Below, in pieces: positions 44,352 to 55,880 of a stretch of DNA of 64,000 nt. This DNA comes from Chloranthus sessilifolius (lineage: Eukaryota; Streptophyta; Magnoliopsida; Chloranthales; Chloranthaceae). The stretch spans positions 21,318,394 to 21,382,393 of the forward strand of contig CM037586.1 of the NCBI GenBank assembly GCA_021018995.1. The letters run 5' to 3'. A model generated the notes under the pieces. It was not told the DNA's origin and ran no database searches. It was given only the letters and a program-made list of their open reading frames with translations. Position numbers and translations under genes: made by a program. Each line of letters begins with the position of its first letter. The stretch's first letter is position 1.

Positions 44352-45579
44352 TATCCAGCATTGATGGTCTCAGGAAGATGATCTCCGTCCATGGTGGCGA
44401 GGCGGATGGCGTATCCCGGAAGCACCTCTTGAACGACTTAAGGTCCTTCCCAGTTCGGCTTGAACTTCCCTCTCGGATCGGCATGGAGGGATGGGAAGAT
44501 CTTCTTCAACACAATGTCTTCGGGAGATAGCGACATTTTGATTTTGATAATTCAAGGAATCTCCTCAGTCCCTAGATTAATGTCCTCAGTTTCCTCGACA
44601 ATGGGGGTAAAGCCATGCTTAAATTCGGCAAACTGGTCAAGGAGCTCATTGGGGAGCTCCTCCAAGGGGATATCCTCGTCCAGACTCGTAACTGCTACCT
44701 CTTCATGTATTTCTATAGGAAAGGGGTCGATTTTACGTGGGACGGGTATTTCAATTAAAACATCTTTTTATGGGAATTTATCTGGAATTTTAAATGATAA
44801 TATTTTTGGACTTTGTATTTTTTTAATGTTTTTGAGGTTTTGTATTTTTTCAATGTTTCTAAGATTTTGTATTTCTTCAGAGACGGACCCTTGGCAACAT
44901 GAGTCTATGTATATACAAGGTAATGCCTGCCAAGGGCTTATCTCACTTTTTATAGGTTGTTTTTTTTTGGAAAATGGGTGCCAAATGTTAGGCTACTCCC
45001 CGCTTCCAAGGTTTGGGGCAAAGATGCCCAATTGCGTACCTGAGAGGCCGCTCCTTTACCTGTTTGGATGGAGGGTGTTGACTGATATGGCTCTTTGGAG
45101 TCAGCCTCCATGTTGACCCCCATTTCGTCTAAGATCATGTCCTCAAATGTTAACACAGTTTTATGGTGATTTACCACAGGGGGAGACTGTGCAGGTAGGG
45201 GACCTCGCTCTTCAAATAAGGATAGAGCGGCCAGGTCTATTTTGAGGCTGGGAAGGGTGATGTAGGGATTGGTGGAATGGACAGGGGTTGTGGGTTTGTG
45301 TGGGGTCAAATGGGTTACCTCGTTTCAATCAATTTTCATGACCCCAACACTGACAAAGGATTCCCTGATGTGCGGCCTAGGGTGAGGCTTCTCTTCTATG
45401 TTGATTCCTCGAGCTCTTACAGCTATAGTGACCCTGGCTTTCTCTTTGGCCTCTCAGGCCTCTTCCTCCGTGGGCTTGTAACCTAACCCAAAACGAACTT
45501 TCTGTCCCTTGGCGATGACTGGCTCTCTTCTGCCCTGCAATATGAGCCTTAGTCCTCTACCTTTCTGATAGCCCCACTT

Positions 45580-46250
45580 TTAAAGCATAGCCATTGCTAC
45601 TACCACTCCCCCTTCAGTTTTAGGAATGATGCCCTCAATGGGATCCGGGAGTATTGCCGATACTTTGTACTCGAAACTGTGGAGGTCGACATCCTCAGTG
45701 GTGTGCGGCACATCTAGCATATTGGGTTTTTTGACGCTATGGGCGGCCTTCTCTTTCTCACTGTGCCCTTCATCAATGATGGTGATAATCTTATGCCCCG
45801 ATACAAATTTGAGCTTCTGGTGCAATGTGGAAGGTATGGCCCCGACTTCGTGCAGCCACGGGCACCCAAACAACAGATTAAATGAGGATTTGATGTCTAT
45901 TACTTGAAACAAAATGGAAAAGGTCATTAGCCCGATTAACAGCTCAAGATCAAGTTCTCTCATTATTTCTCTCCTGGTATTGTCAAAACCTCTAGCACTG
46001 GTTCTCGTGGGCCTCAACATGCATGGATCGACCCCGATCTAGGTGGCGGTTCTTAATGGGCATATATTCAATGTAGACCCATTATCGATTAGGACCAAGG
46101 GGATTACCATATTTTCAGACTCGACTGTTATATTCAAAGACTTCGAGTGGCTACCTCCTTCCTCTGGTAAGTCAGTGTCAGAAAATGAAATGGCATTCGG
46201 AGCCATCACTTGACCAATTATCTGCCTGACTTCATCTGGGCTAACTTAGA
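45580..46250 (-). pseudogene. Ogre-1 protease domain
   Basis: Aspartic protease that would process the polyprotein. The catalytic loop reads LIDNGSTLNICP (near 46060-46095), the DNGS variant typical of Tat/Ogre proteases. Upstream is ISFSDTDLPEEGGSHSKSLNI near 46180, the usual N-terminal strand. Downstream, ARGFDNTRREI and STLHQKLKFV match the family. Stops near 46033 and 46246 inactivate it. Part of the gag-pol pseudogene. Confidence 0.8.
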
Positions 46251-48829
46251 GTGACACATGCACATTTTTTAACGCCCCCATTAATGCTTGGAAATAGAGT
46301 GGGGATGTCATTAATAGATCTCATACAGTTATATGGGCAGACATTCTTCTCAGCTGAGTTTCTAGTATATGCTCTCGACTCATTTTCTCGAATGGGTTCA
46401 CTGTGCTATCTTTCTTCCCCTCTGGCTGGGCTTATGCTGCCGCTGGTGCTCCGGGCTGTTTTGAGATCTTCCCCGACCTGGTAACAAAGTCCATGGCTCC
46501 CTCCCTGCTCCTACTGTCGATGTTAGCATTGGTTTGCTCGTAGCTTAGCGGGACCTAATGAGGATCATAGGTTGGTCCCGATATCTGAAACAATATAGCT
46601 ACTGGTACGGGAGGTACTTGCACTGCGGGCTTAGGAGGTATGGGTAACACTTGATTTACCTCTGTAATAGCTGGTTGAATGGCCAAATTGGGCCAAATGG
46701 GGTGATGAAGCTTGAGGGTGGTGGTACTAGGGGAAAAGGGGTAAATGTAGGCCATTGGTAGCTGATAGGTGTTGGCGGGGGATCGGGGGTTTGATGGGCT
46801 ATTAGGTAATTAACGGGGGTGGTTGAGTTTGCAGGTGATTGGACTGGGGGTAATGGGGTGGGCACAGGCCATTGGTAGTTTATTGGCAGGGGAGGATTGG
46901 GGGCCTGTTGGTTCATTGGGTAATTGATAGGAGTGGTGGTGTATGGTTGATATGCATCTATGTACACATAATTGATGGGTGTGTGTGATGGAAAGTATGC
47001 CTTGAGATCCAAGGGTTCAATTTGTGGAGTCGGATTAGGGAAATAATCTAACAAATTCAAGGGTTCAATCACCTCGGTATTCCTTTCTTCAACATTTCTC
47101 AGCAATGGTGCTACATAGCTCTCCCGATCACTGATGTAATCGGACAGGTCAAACTCAAATTCCTCCCCATTTTCCTCTACCATCCCGATGGTGGGTCTGG
47201 GACCTGCTCCTCCGGTAGGATGTGGGGGCAACGACACTTGATGAATGTTTGCATGCTGGTTTGCTTGAGAAGGTGCTGGGGGAATGATCTTCCCAGCATC
47301 AATTAAATCTTGGATCGCATGCTTCAATGGGAAGCAGCGATCAGTCGGGTGACCCGGACCTTGATGAAACTTGCAGTGGGTATTTGGGTCATAGTTCTTT
47401 AGGATCGGGTGAGGGGGAGGTTGTGGTTGATGGATAGTAACTAATCCCTTTTCTATTAATAAAGGTAAAAGTACACTTAGTGATTGCCCCAGGGGCGTAA
47501 ACACTCGGTCATAGAGGGCTCTCCTCTGTTCAGGAGTCATCTTTCTTGCCCATTTCATGCCCTTTGTATTGCTCAGCTCTGACTAGCCTTGGCTGCGTTG
47601 CTTGGAATTGGAATGGGGCTATATTGTTTTTGTTGGGCCGGGTGTTTGCAACATTTTGCACCTCTACCCCTATCCTCCTATCATTCTTCTGTTCGACAAA
47701 TCTCCCAACCCCATTGGGCCCCCCGAATGCATTCTTATTCAACCATCCTTCCCTGATGGCATCTTCACAGTGATTGGCGTTCCTCACTAAATCAACAAAA
47801 CTAGACTGCTGCTGATACACCAAAAAGTCAGAGAAATCATCTCTATCTGCTCATCATCGGGTATTCTATTTCTGACCTGGGCTGCTAGTGCTCTCCACTG
47901 CCCTAGATATTCGTTGAAGGTTTCGTTCGGGTTCTGTCTTAAACGGGCTAAGTCTGACTTGCGCGGCTCAATGTCTATATTGTAGACATATTATTATTGG
48001 AACATGTGCATCAAGTCCTTCCACGTTTTCATTATAGATGGTTTCAAAGACGTGAACCACCTCAGGGCCAGACCCGTCAAACTCTTCTGAAAGACTTTTA
48101 TTAGTAGTCTCTCGTCCCTCCCGTATTGGCATATGTCCCCACAATAGGACTTGAGGTGTACGATCGGATTGCCGGTGCCGTTATATTTGTCGAAGGCCGG
48201 CATTTTAAATTTGGGGGGCAAGGGGACCTTAGCGAACAAACACAAATTTGTAAAGTCTGTGGCATGGATTTTAGCACCACCCATTGTCATCAACTGCCTT
48301 TGTATTTTGTCCAACTGTTCTTTCAGCTGTTCTGACTCTTTCAATACAGGGGCTGCTTTCTCGGCTGTTGGTTGGACTTCACTCTGGGCCACAAAGGGGT
48401 GGACAGTTATGGGAGGAGGGTTAAGGCTTGTCAATGCCCCAACATATGCTCCATTATTCTTAATCTCGTCCTCCTCATACTGCTAGTCGGCATAATGTGT
48501 AGCGAGGGCGGGATTCTCTTGTTGGTGTTGCATGGGTTGGATGGGAATGGCATGAGTGGGGGTTGGGTGAGCCCATTGGGGATGAGGGAAAATCTGTTGG
48601 ATGATGGGATGAGTGGAAGTTTGGTTTTGGGGTGGGGCTTGATGGGGCCATTGGGCATGGGGAGCGGTTTGGAGATGGTCTTGGGGTATGGGGCCATGGG
48701 AAAATTGGGCTTGAGGTATGGCATGGGTTTAACCTGGGTGTGAAGGTTGGGTGAAATGTTGGGGGTATTGTGGAAGGTATGAGTGTGGGGTTTGGGCTTG
48801 GGCCATGAAGCCTTGGTCATGATAAGTTT

Positions 48830-49140
48830 AGGCCATGGGCCATTGATGGGTTCGGCCATGAACCCTTGATGGGATTGGGTCATGGGTTCTTGGTGGGTCT
48901 GGCCCAATGGCCTTTGGTGGGTCTTACCCATGGGGCCTTGGTGGGTCTGGCCCATTAGGCTTGGTGGGTCTAGCTCATTGGGTCTGGGCCATAAGTCCTT
49001 GGTGGGCCTATCCCGTTGGGCCTTGTGGGTTTGGGCCATGGGTCATTGGTGGGTCTTGCCCATTGGGTCTTGGTGGATCTAGGCCATGAGACGTTGGTGG
49101 GTCTGGCCCGTTGGGCCTTGGTGGGTCTGAGCCATGGGGT
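48830..49140 (-). repeat. 24-base coding minisatellite (GPMGQTHQ repeats)
   Basis: About twelve imperfect tandem copies of a 24-base unit on the minus strand encoding GPMGQTHQ variants (GQTHQGPTGQTHQ, GKTHQRPLGQTHQ). It lies in the proline-rich N-terminal part of Ogre-1 gag. The frame passes through one TAG (49079-49081). Confidence 0.85.
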
Positions 49141-49948
49141 TTGAGGCCATGGGGCCGTGAGACATGTGGGGAATGGAGGTTAGGGCCATGGGGCCATAGG
49201 GAATGGGGGTTTGGATGGTATGGATTATGGGGGGTTGATAGAGGTCATGGGGGAATGAGGCATGGAGATTGGCTAAGGTATGGGATGGGTCCATGGATGT
49301 GGGGTGTGGAGGAGAGGAGGCATTTTGGGAAGCCTTCCACATGGAGTAGGCTTGGAACATCTCCTCCATCATGGTCATGGGAGGAGGGTCGGATGAAGAT
49401 GGTGGATTTAAGGTGTGATGGGGTATAGACGGGATGGATGTGGAGGTTAAATTGGGCATGGCCCCGGTAAAATTGAGCATGACTCGAGTAAGTGATGGAA
49501 TATGAGGTGGATTGGAGGGATGAGGGGATGTATTGGGTATGTTTTGGGATGATGGGGGGTGTGGAGGGGTGAGAAAAACCGGGCATGGCCCCGATAAAAA
49601 TGGGTATGACCCGGATAGATGGGGGGATTTGTGGGGGGTTGGATAAGGCGGAAGTGGTATATGTGAATATGGGTGGATCGGGCCTATAGGGGGAAAATAG
49701 AAAATGGGGCTTGGATGTGGATGGGGAATGTGTAGGATTTGGCATGGAAGTGGTTTGGGCAAAAGATGGGGAGTTGAGGGTTGGACTTTAGATGTTTTGG
49801 GAGGTAGTGGTTGGGAAAATGGGGGCGCCAAACGGGCCGGTAACAGTAAAGGGTGGTTGGGAAAGACTTCCCCTGAATGGTAACGGGTGGGGGAATGTGG
49901 CGGGGATGACTCAGGATCGGTATAAGCCGGGTCCACTACCCACGACAT

Positions 49949-51304
49949 TCTATAGGAACAGGTTGGGTAAGGGTGCCTTGGATAAGGCCCAAAAATCCTC
50001 TTCCTTCTTCCCCTACGGGACGACGGACGACAAGATGATGCCGTTGTGTCGGTACTATAAGAACTCTATTTTTAGGTTTTTATTTGATTTTTATGTATAT
50101 ATATATTTATTATTTTTAATTTTAGAGAAAACTTTAAAAAATAAAGGTTTCGAGGCTTTGGAATTCCCTTCTCGGGTGGCTCTCGTACCCTAATTCAAGG
50201 CCCGCGGCGACGATTCTAACGCACTTCAAAAGAATCGAAGGAGGACCTTCGATCTATTGAAGGCACAAATATCGAGGCGAACAACCCGATCCCCCGGAAT
50301 GAGTTAAAAAGAAGTTGTCTTCTTTTGACCGGTGGGGGCATATTGGGTGTCGGGGATGGCGGGGCCCAAACATAGGTACTAAACACACTAATCGGGGGAC
50401 TCGGGAGGTGAGAAAGTCTCAGATTTTGGGCTGCTAATGTTCAGGTAAGCCTGGCGCAACTAATACATGTGCCAAGGTAGCAGAGCCCCTTTTTAACACT
50501 AGCGCAACTAATACTTGCGCCAGGTAAAAATGGGGCTCCCGAACTTATAACAGCAGGGAACAAGAGCCTGAAAATGGGTCTTTTTTTGGGTTTTGTGGAA
50601 GCTAGGCTTCCGGGAACTGAGCTATTTTTTTGTGATCGGTTCTTTCCTTACCGTACCTAAAGGATGAGTCCAGTATAACTCGCTAGCGTGCTCCCCAAGG
50701 GTTTTAAGCTTTGGAATGGGAACCTACCCGATATACCTCCTGTGCAAGCACCTTCTCAGATACTAGGTGGGCTGGGACTTTTTTGGATCTTTACCACTAG
50801 GGGCTGCCGCCATACTAAGACCCGAGTGGCTGTATGTGTGCCTAAACCCAACCCTTTGAGAATCTATCCCGTAAAACAAGTTAATTAAGCTCCTTATTCT
50901 TGATTCAATTTAAGCTTTTTTTTAAAAATATTTTTATGGAAGTTTTCTTTAGTCCAAAACACGGGGGTGATGACCCCGTGTCGCCACTATAGGCCGGCAT
51001 CCACTGTTGGAATATGTTTGCACAAGTAGGCTCGCTAATTGGCTAAGGCACCGTAAATGACGAAAAATTAAAGAAATTGAAAGACAATGCTCAAGTAGGC
51101 CCGTCAATCGGCTAAGGCACCTAAAATGACGGGAATGCAAGGAAAAAATAAAGACAATGCGCAAGTAAGCCCGCCGATCAGCTAAGGCATGTAAATGACG
51201 GAAAAGTAGGGGTGAGAAAATAAAATAAAAAATAAAAAAACAGCAAAAAGGTTAGTAAAATAAAAAAGAAATGGCCAAATTTCAAAGAGAAGCTCTAAAA
51301 GCTA
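49949..51304 (-). other. Ogre-1 untranslated leader
   Basis: Non-coding, between the primer site and the gag ATG at 49948. It has two palindromes of the Ogre type (50447-50469 with CTAATACATG, and 50500-50523) and three 'aagtaggcccg.caat.ggctaaggca' phrases (51020-51190). It aligns with the Ogre-3 leader 4603-5597. Confidence 0.75.
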
Positions 51305-51322
51305 TCCCTAGCAGAGTCGCCA
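51305..51322 (-). other. Ogre-1 primer-binding site (tRNA-Arg)
   Basis: Minus strand TGGCGACTCTGCTAGGGA, nearly complementary to the 3' end of plant tRNA-Arg(ACG). Two bases from the LTR. Confidence 0.85.
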
Positions 51323-51324
51323 TC

Positions 51325-52922
51325 TGTGCAACCGTGGGATTTGTGACGATCCCTTCGCGGTGATGCACTCGCTAACAAAAATATAGAGTCACCACCCGGA
51401 GCTTTTGGTGTCTCGAGAAACCTATATTATTTTTATGAGCACCGAAGTGCTAAAAATATAACTCTGAATCCGGTCCACACCAAAGGCTCTTGGGTAGGGG
51501 CTTCGGTTATCGATCGGGAAAGTGTTAGGCACCTGATCCACCTGCTTAATGCGGTCTCTATTAATTGCCAAAACAAAAATAAAGTAAAAGAAAAGAAAAT
51601 GGCTTCCTCTTGCCCAAATGGGCCTTAAATCCTATTTGTGCCCCTTCGTTCCTACTAAAAATTTGGCGACGTAAGGGCGCAAATGGGAGGATGGGAAGAG
51701 CTAAAGAAGAGATAGGAGAAGAAAGGGGAGAGCCGGAGCCCTCGGGCCCTTATAGCACCGTAGAGGAGCTTTGTGCTGGCTTGCTTTGATGAACTTTTGA
51801 AGGCTTGAATAATAGAGAATGGGGTTCTAATTCCTAAGGCTTGCTAGCTAAGGGGTAGAGAAGGAAGGCTAAGGGGCAGCACACACCTAACCTTAAAGTT
51901 TTTGGATGAAATGTAAGGCTTGAAGGAAGATTTATGGGTTCTGGAATTTATATGGACAAAGGTGTACCAAAGGGAGAAAGATTTTCTCACTTAAGCTCTT
52001 TCTCTCTTAAGCAAAATTTCTCAACCTTTAATCCAAGGGGAGGGGGGCTCTATTTATAAGAAATGGGTGGATTAAGAGGCTACTTAGATACTAATTGGAT
52101 TTAGAAATTAGGTAGTCTCTAATCTAAGGTTTGCTAGGATTTTAAGAGCTTGGAAAGGTGTTAAGGTGGTTCTAATGGTGGATGATAGGGTGTTCCCTTA
52201 AGTCACTTAAAGGGTTGCAAATAGGGTGCAAAGGGGTGCAACATAACTAACAAAACACACCCAAAGACCCATATGGTCAACAAGTCAAACCCCACTCACA
52301 AATTTCGGGACAAAAACCCAGGGTCACTGTTCATATGCCTGGAGCAACTATTAGTTGTGCTAGGCAAATGTATAGTAAAATAGTTATGTACAGTAGCCTG
52401 GAAGTTGGCTTCGCGAGGGGTGGGTCCACTTTAATACTGGCGCGACTATTAGTTGCGCCAGGCTTAAATCTTGGGAAAGTGGCTTGGCGCAGCTAATACT
52501 TGCGCCAGGCTAAATTTTAACTGGCGCAACTATTAGTTGCACCAAATCCCTAGGGGGCAATTGAAATTATACTTTTGCCCTACGAGTTCAGGCTGCCATA
52601 TCTTTTAATGTATAACTCCGATTGGGGTGATTCCTAGACCGTTGGAAAGCTAACGACTTTTACTTTTTAATGGTATGAGATTTGATCATAGTATAAGGCC
52701 AAAGCCAGTCCTGATGCACCACTCCTCACCCAAGGCTCGGAAGGGTCAGGTCTAGGTTCAGAACGAGTTTTAAGGGTCAGTATTGGTTTCTAAGGGTTCT
52801 ACGGTGGTTCCTAGGGTTTGGGGTGATTCCTAAGGATTCCATTCATGCTATCAAAATCTTGGAAATGTGCCTCTCTCGAAATGTGTTTCGATCAGGCCTT
52901 GGGCGAAATTTGGGTGTCTACA
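51325..52922 (-). repeat. Ogre-1 5' LTR
   Basis: A 1598-base partner of 31516-33118, with a TATA box near 52051-52058 and palindromes at 52339-52544. The right flank is TSD TAGGG (52923-52927). Confidence 0.95.
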
Positions 52923-52927
52923 TAGGG

Positions 52928-54841
52928 TTACAACTATGATAGCTAGATTTGCATGTGTTCTTCAATATCACAAAAAGATAATAGACACATGTCAATCATT
53001 ATATTAAGCTCAACTCTAACATAGAGAGATCCTTGAAAATCTACACACTAAACTACCTCTTCTTTATTTTGGAAGCTCGGAAAAAAAACTAAGATGTAAA
53101 AGAAATGGAAGAATTTTTAATTTTCAAATTTTTTATTCTATTTTCTAGTCTATACGAGTATATGAGAAAAAAATAAACTAATGAAATGGAAATGAAGTTA
53201 AGCAAATATGTACTAACACTGTACAAAATGAAAACTAAAATGTGCCACGGTGATGCAAGTCCCACGATACCCCCAAACTCAAATCATTGTGTCCTCAATT
53301 TGTGCTCACTATATACAATGACAAAGTAAGGATTAAGTTTTAAGGGTTTCGAGAGATATCACCGGATGTGAAGGAATTTCTAAAAATGCTCCATTGACAA
53401 CCCTACACAACATCAACTATACATCACAAACAAAATATATGATGTGTCAGAGAAATAATAGAACATCGCAATGTGCATGAATCCACAAGAAAAATGAACA
53501 ATACTAAGCACAACTAACTATGATATATATAAAAGTGCGTACATCCGAGTAGCTCGTCACAAAAGTCGTGGCACCCCACGCACATGATGGCTACAATAAA
53601 AATGATTTATAAAGTCATCACCTATACACACAACGAAAGAAACACAAGAACAATCTAGACACACTAAGACACTACATATAATAAAAACGTGACAATACAA
53701 CTCTAAAGAACCATGGCCTACTCCTCAGCACCACCTTCGTCATCTTTGGTCTCATCATCATCATCACCCTCCGAATAGGACATGGCATAATTCTCATCCT
53801 CCTCGTCCACCAAATAGAAAAATGAGATGAGACCGTAAATCGGCGAGAAATGGGGTTAATGGAGCAAGGGTTTTGGGTTGGGGAAGAGAGGTTTTTTTTT
53901 TTTTGGTCAGTTAGCAAAGTCGTGTGCACGACTTCGGGTTGGAAAAAAACAATAAAGAAAAGAGGGCAGCTTGAGAGTTGCTCACGCTGGCATGCAAGTC
54001 GTGCACACGATTGTGGTCTGGAGTGTACACGACTTATAAGTCATGCACATGACCTAATATTTGGCTTGAATTCAGCTCACTGGAAATTGCAAGTCACATG
54101 CACACTCGTGTGCACAAATGTGCCAGTGAGTTCATCTGGGGAGAAGCCGTGCACAATACTTTTGAATTCGTGTGCACGAATTAGGTTGGTGCCAACAACA
54201 TGAAAGCCATGCACATGACTGTGCCAACAACTTTGCCTGAAGTGTGCATGACTTACAAGTCGTGCACACGACTTGATATTTGGCTTGAATGCAACCCACT
54301 GGAATTTGCAAGTTGCGTGCACACTCATGTGCACAACTAAGACAAAATTGTGCACAACTTATAGGAGGGCTCTTGTGCACCTTGGTGAAGTAAAAGTGGT
54401 GTGCACAACATGCAAGTTGTGCACACTACTTTCATTAGTAAAAGAAAATTAAAGTGCCCACTCAAAATTAAGTCTCCTAATTGTGCAAAACTTGCAAATA
54501 TAGCTTTCAAGCACAAGCCCTTATCTCTACCTACCCTTTCACATATTTAATCAAACCTCCCGCTATCACATCATGCGACGAAATAATCAAAGAGTCGGCC
54601 ATTATCCTCAATCAAAATTAAACTAAAAATCAAAATAACAAGACACACTATGTAACACACAAAAACACAAGACTTAAAATCAAAAGAAAACCAAATGAGA
54701 ATGTTGGGCTGCCTCCCACAAGCACCTCATTTAATGTCTTGGGCTAGACGTAATCCTTATAAATCATGGGGGCCATTCATAGATCGGGTCATTCTCAAGA
54801 TTGATTTGACACTCTTCCTTTTCCACAATGGGTATGTTTTC
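52928..54841 (-). other. Athila-B 3' non-coding region, inner part
   Basis: Continuation of 29977-31510 beyond Ogre-1. No coding sequence. It contains an internal PPT-like motif (minus strand TTGAGGACACAATG then GAGTTTGGGGGTA, 53267-53299), a cluster of GTCGTGCACACGAC palindromes (53925-54420) and the Athila phrase 'gggctgcctccca' at 54704, which marks the end of pol in Athila-C too (60299). Confidence 0.7.
53925..54420. repeat. GTCGTGCACACGAC palindrome cluster (Athila-B)
   Basis: About twelve copies or half copies of AAGTCGTGCACACGACTT with core GTGCAC or GTGTGC, for example near 53926, 53997, 54025, 54043, 54165, 54258 and 54414. Related motifs occur in the Athila-B LTR at 29728-29790. 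Confidence 0.85.
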
Positions 54842-55880
54842 AGGGTAGGGCTTCCACAATGAGTACCTTCGCCCGTTGACCTTGAGGTAGGGCTTCCTTG
54901 ATGAGTACTTCTACCTGTTCACCTTGAGGGAGGGCTTCCACAATGAGCACCTCTGGCCATTCACTTTGAGGTAGGGATTCCAAAATGAGTACTTTCGGCC
55001 ATTCACCTTGAATACGTTCCCATTTTTCAGATTTACAAGTTGTTGCAATTTGCATAGCAGCTTAGCATCTTCTTCCAAAAACATTCCATGTATGTAAATA
55101 GAGGGCCTTATGCCTTTGAAATCAGCAATGGTACAACCCAAAGTGGCTTTGTGGTGCTTTAGTGTTGCAAGCACACTAAACTATTGCTCTTCCATCAAGT
55201 TGGAAACAATTATCACTGACAAAGATTGCTTGGTTTCAAAGAAAACATATTTCAAGGTCTCAGTTAATTGCTTGAACTCGAGCATGGGCAGACTCGTCAC
55301 CAAAGTCAAAGAATTAAGCTCCAATTTCTCATTTTTGGTATCATTGCACATGCCTTTTAACCTTTGAGGAAAAGGTGCTTTTGGCACATAGGGTGGAATC
55401 TCCTCAATATCCACCTTTTCCTCTTCTCTCCTCTCCTCTTGAGCCGTGGATGGCTTCTCATCCACATGGTCCTTTTCTTTTGATCCTTCTTCTTCCCTAA
55501 ACATTTCCATATGACTATCACCCTGTTCGCCCGACCGAAGAGTGGTGATAGCACTCACATCCTCTTGTCAGGACGAAGCACCAATTTCAAATTTACCCTT
55601 CGGATAGCTATCGATTGACTCGAGAACCTCCCCTTCCCTTTCTCCCTCAATGTATTCTCTAAGTTCCCCATTTGGGTCTCTAATTTCACTATGGATTATG
55701 CCTCTAATTGGAAAGCCAATTACGTGTCATTTTTATATTGAAGGGAACTTTGCATGAACATTTGAAGGGTATCCTCAACTAATGGTATCAAAGGGGCATT
55801 CGAATTTGGAACCAATTGATTAGGTTATTGAGGATATTTGAATACCAAGGTTCTTCCGGCAATATTGCTCAATTTGTATG
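54842..55880 (-). pseudogene. gag-pol: Athila-B gag-pol remnant, internally deleted
   Basis: From 55880 down: gag C-terminus (IVKLETQMGNLENTLRERE near 55660, VSAITTLRSGEQ near 55550), YVPKAPFPQRLKG near 55380, then directly the linker before RT (LEFKQLTETLKYVFFE near 55280, LGCTIADFKGIRPSIYIHG near 55120, LEEDAKL). At about 55035-55062 this joins the very end of integrase (LVNLKNGNVFKVNG), the last conserved motif of Athila pol. Protease and the whole RT-RNase H-integrase block are missing. The end is expanded into four tandem 42-base copies of the VNG[QR] coding segment. TAG at 55181-55183 breaks the frame. Confidence 0.85.
54843..55011 (-). repeat. Four 42-base tandem repeats at the Athila-B pol end
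   Basis: Units begin at 54844, 54886, 54928 and 54970, exactly 42 bases apart ('ggtagggcttccacaatgag...'). Each encodes 14 residues of the type LKVNGQRCSLWKPS. The phase is preserved, so the reading frame stays open across all copies. Confidence 0.92.

Larger units (their letters stand above)
44352..49948 (-). pseudogene. gag-pol: Ogre-1 gag-pol pseudogene with core enzymes deleted
   Basis: Polyprotein of the Tat/Ogre type. It starts MSWVVDPAYTDPESS at 49948, then about 400 residues rich in Pro, His and Thr, a GPMGQTHQ repeat (49140-48830), and the capsid (MPAFDKYNGTGNPIVHLKSY near 48180, LTGLALRWFTSLKPS near 48080). The zinc-knuckle-like CKFHQGPGHPTDRC is near 47370, protease DNGS near 46080, QVMDIKSSFNLLFGCPWLH-type tail near 45860, and KVRFGLGYKPTEEEA near 45480. 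The linker (EDINLGTEEIP near 44590) fuses in frame at about 44517 to the integrase end (VLKKIFPSL, GKFKPNWEG, then INAGYV and stop 44352). RT, RNase H and nearly all integrase are gone. Breaks include TAG 49079, a frameshift near 48520, TAA TAA near 47993, and TAA after NWEGP. Confidence 0.88.
31516..52922 (-). mobile_element. Ogre-1: 21.4-kb Ogre/Tat element with antisense cargo genes
   Basis: LTRs at 31516-33118 and 51325-52922 and TSD TAGGG at 31511-31515 and 52923-52927 define one minus-strand element. In sense order: 5' LTR, tRNA-Arg PBS (51305-51322), leader, proline-rich gag with a Tat-type zinc knuckle, protease, a linker fused to the integrase C-terminus (RT, RNase H and most integrase deleted), a GGTGAAAACCC repeat region, then about 9 kb holding two pseudogenes on the opposite strand, tandem repeats, the PPT (33119-33131) and the 3' LTR. 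A solo LTR of the same family is nested at 35883-37535. Ogre elements of this size with long 3' regions are known; it is inserted in Athila-B. Confidence 0.95.

Noticed and set aside
44460..45116. 218-residue plus-strand frame
   Set aside because: Shadow of the minus-strand Ogre-1 linker and integrase end, which match known motifs.
49792..50193. 133-residue plus-strand frame
   Set aside because: Antisense to the Ogre-1 leader and gag start; ends in low-complexity AT-rich sequence.
52928..53266. Considered as a second Athila LTR because a PPT-like motif lies at 53267
   Set aside because: Landmark order in Athila-C shows the same internal motif far from the LTR, and 29977-31510 continues collinearly across the Ogre-1 insertion.
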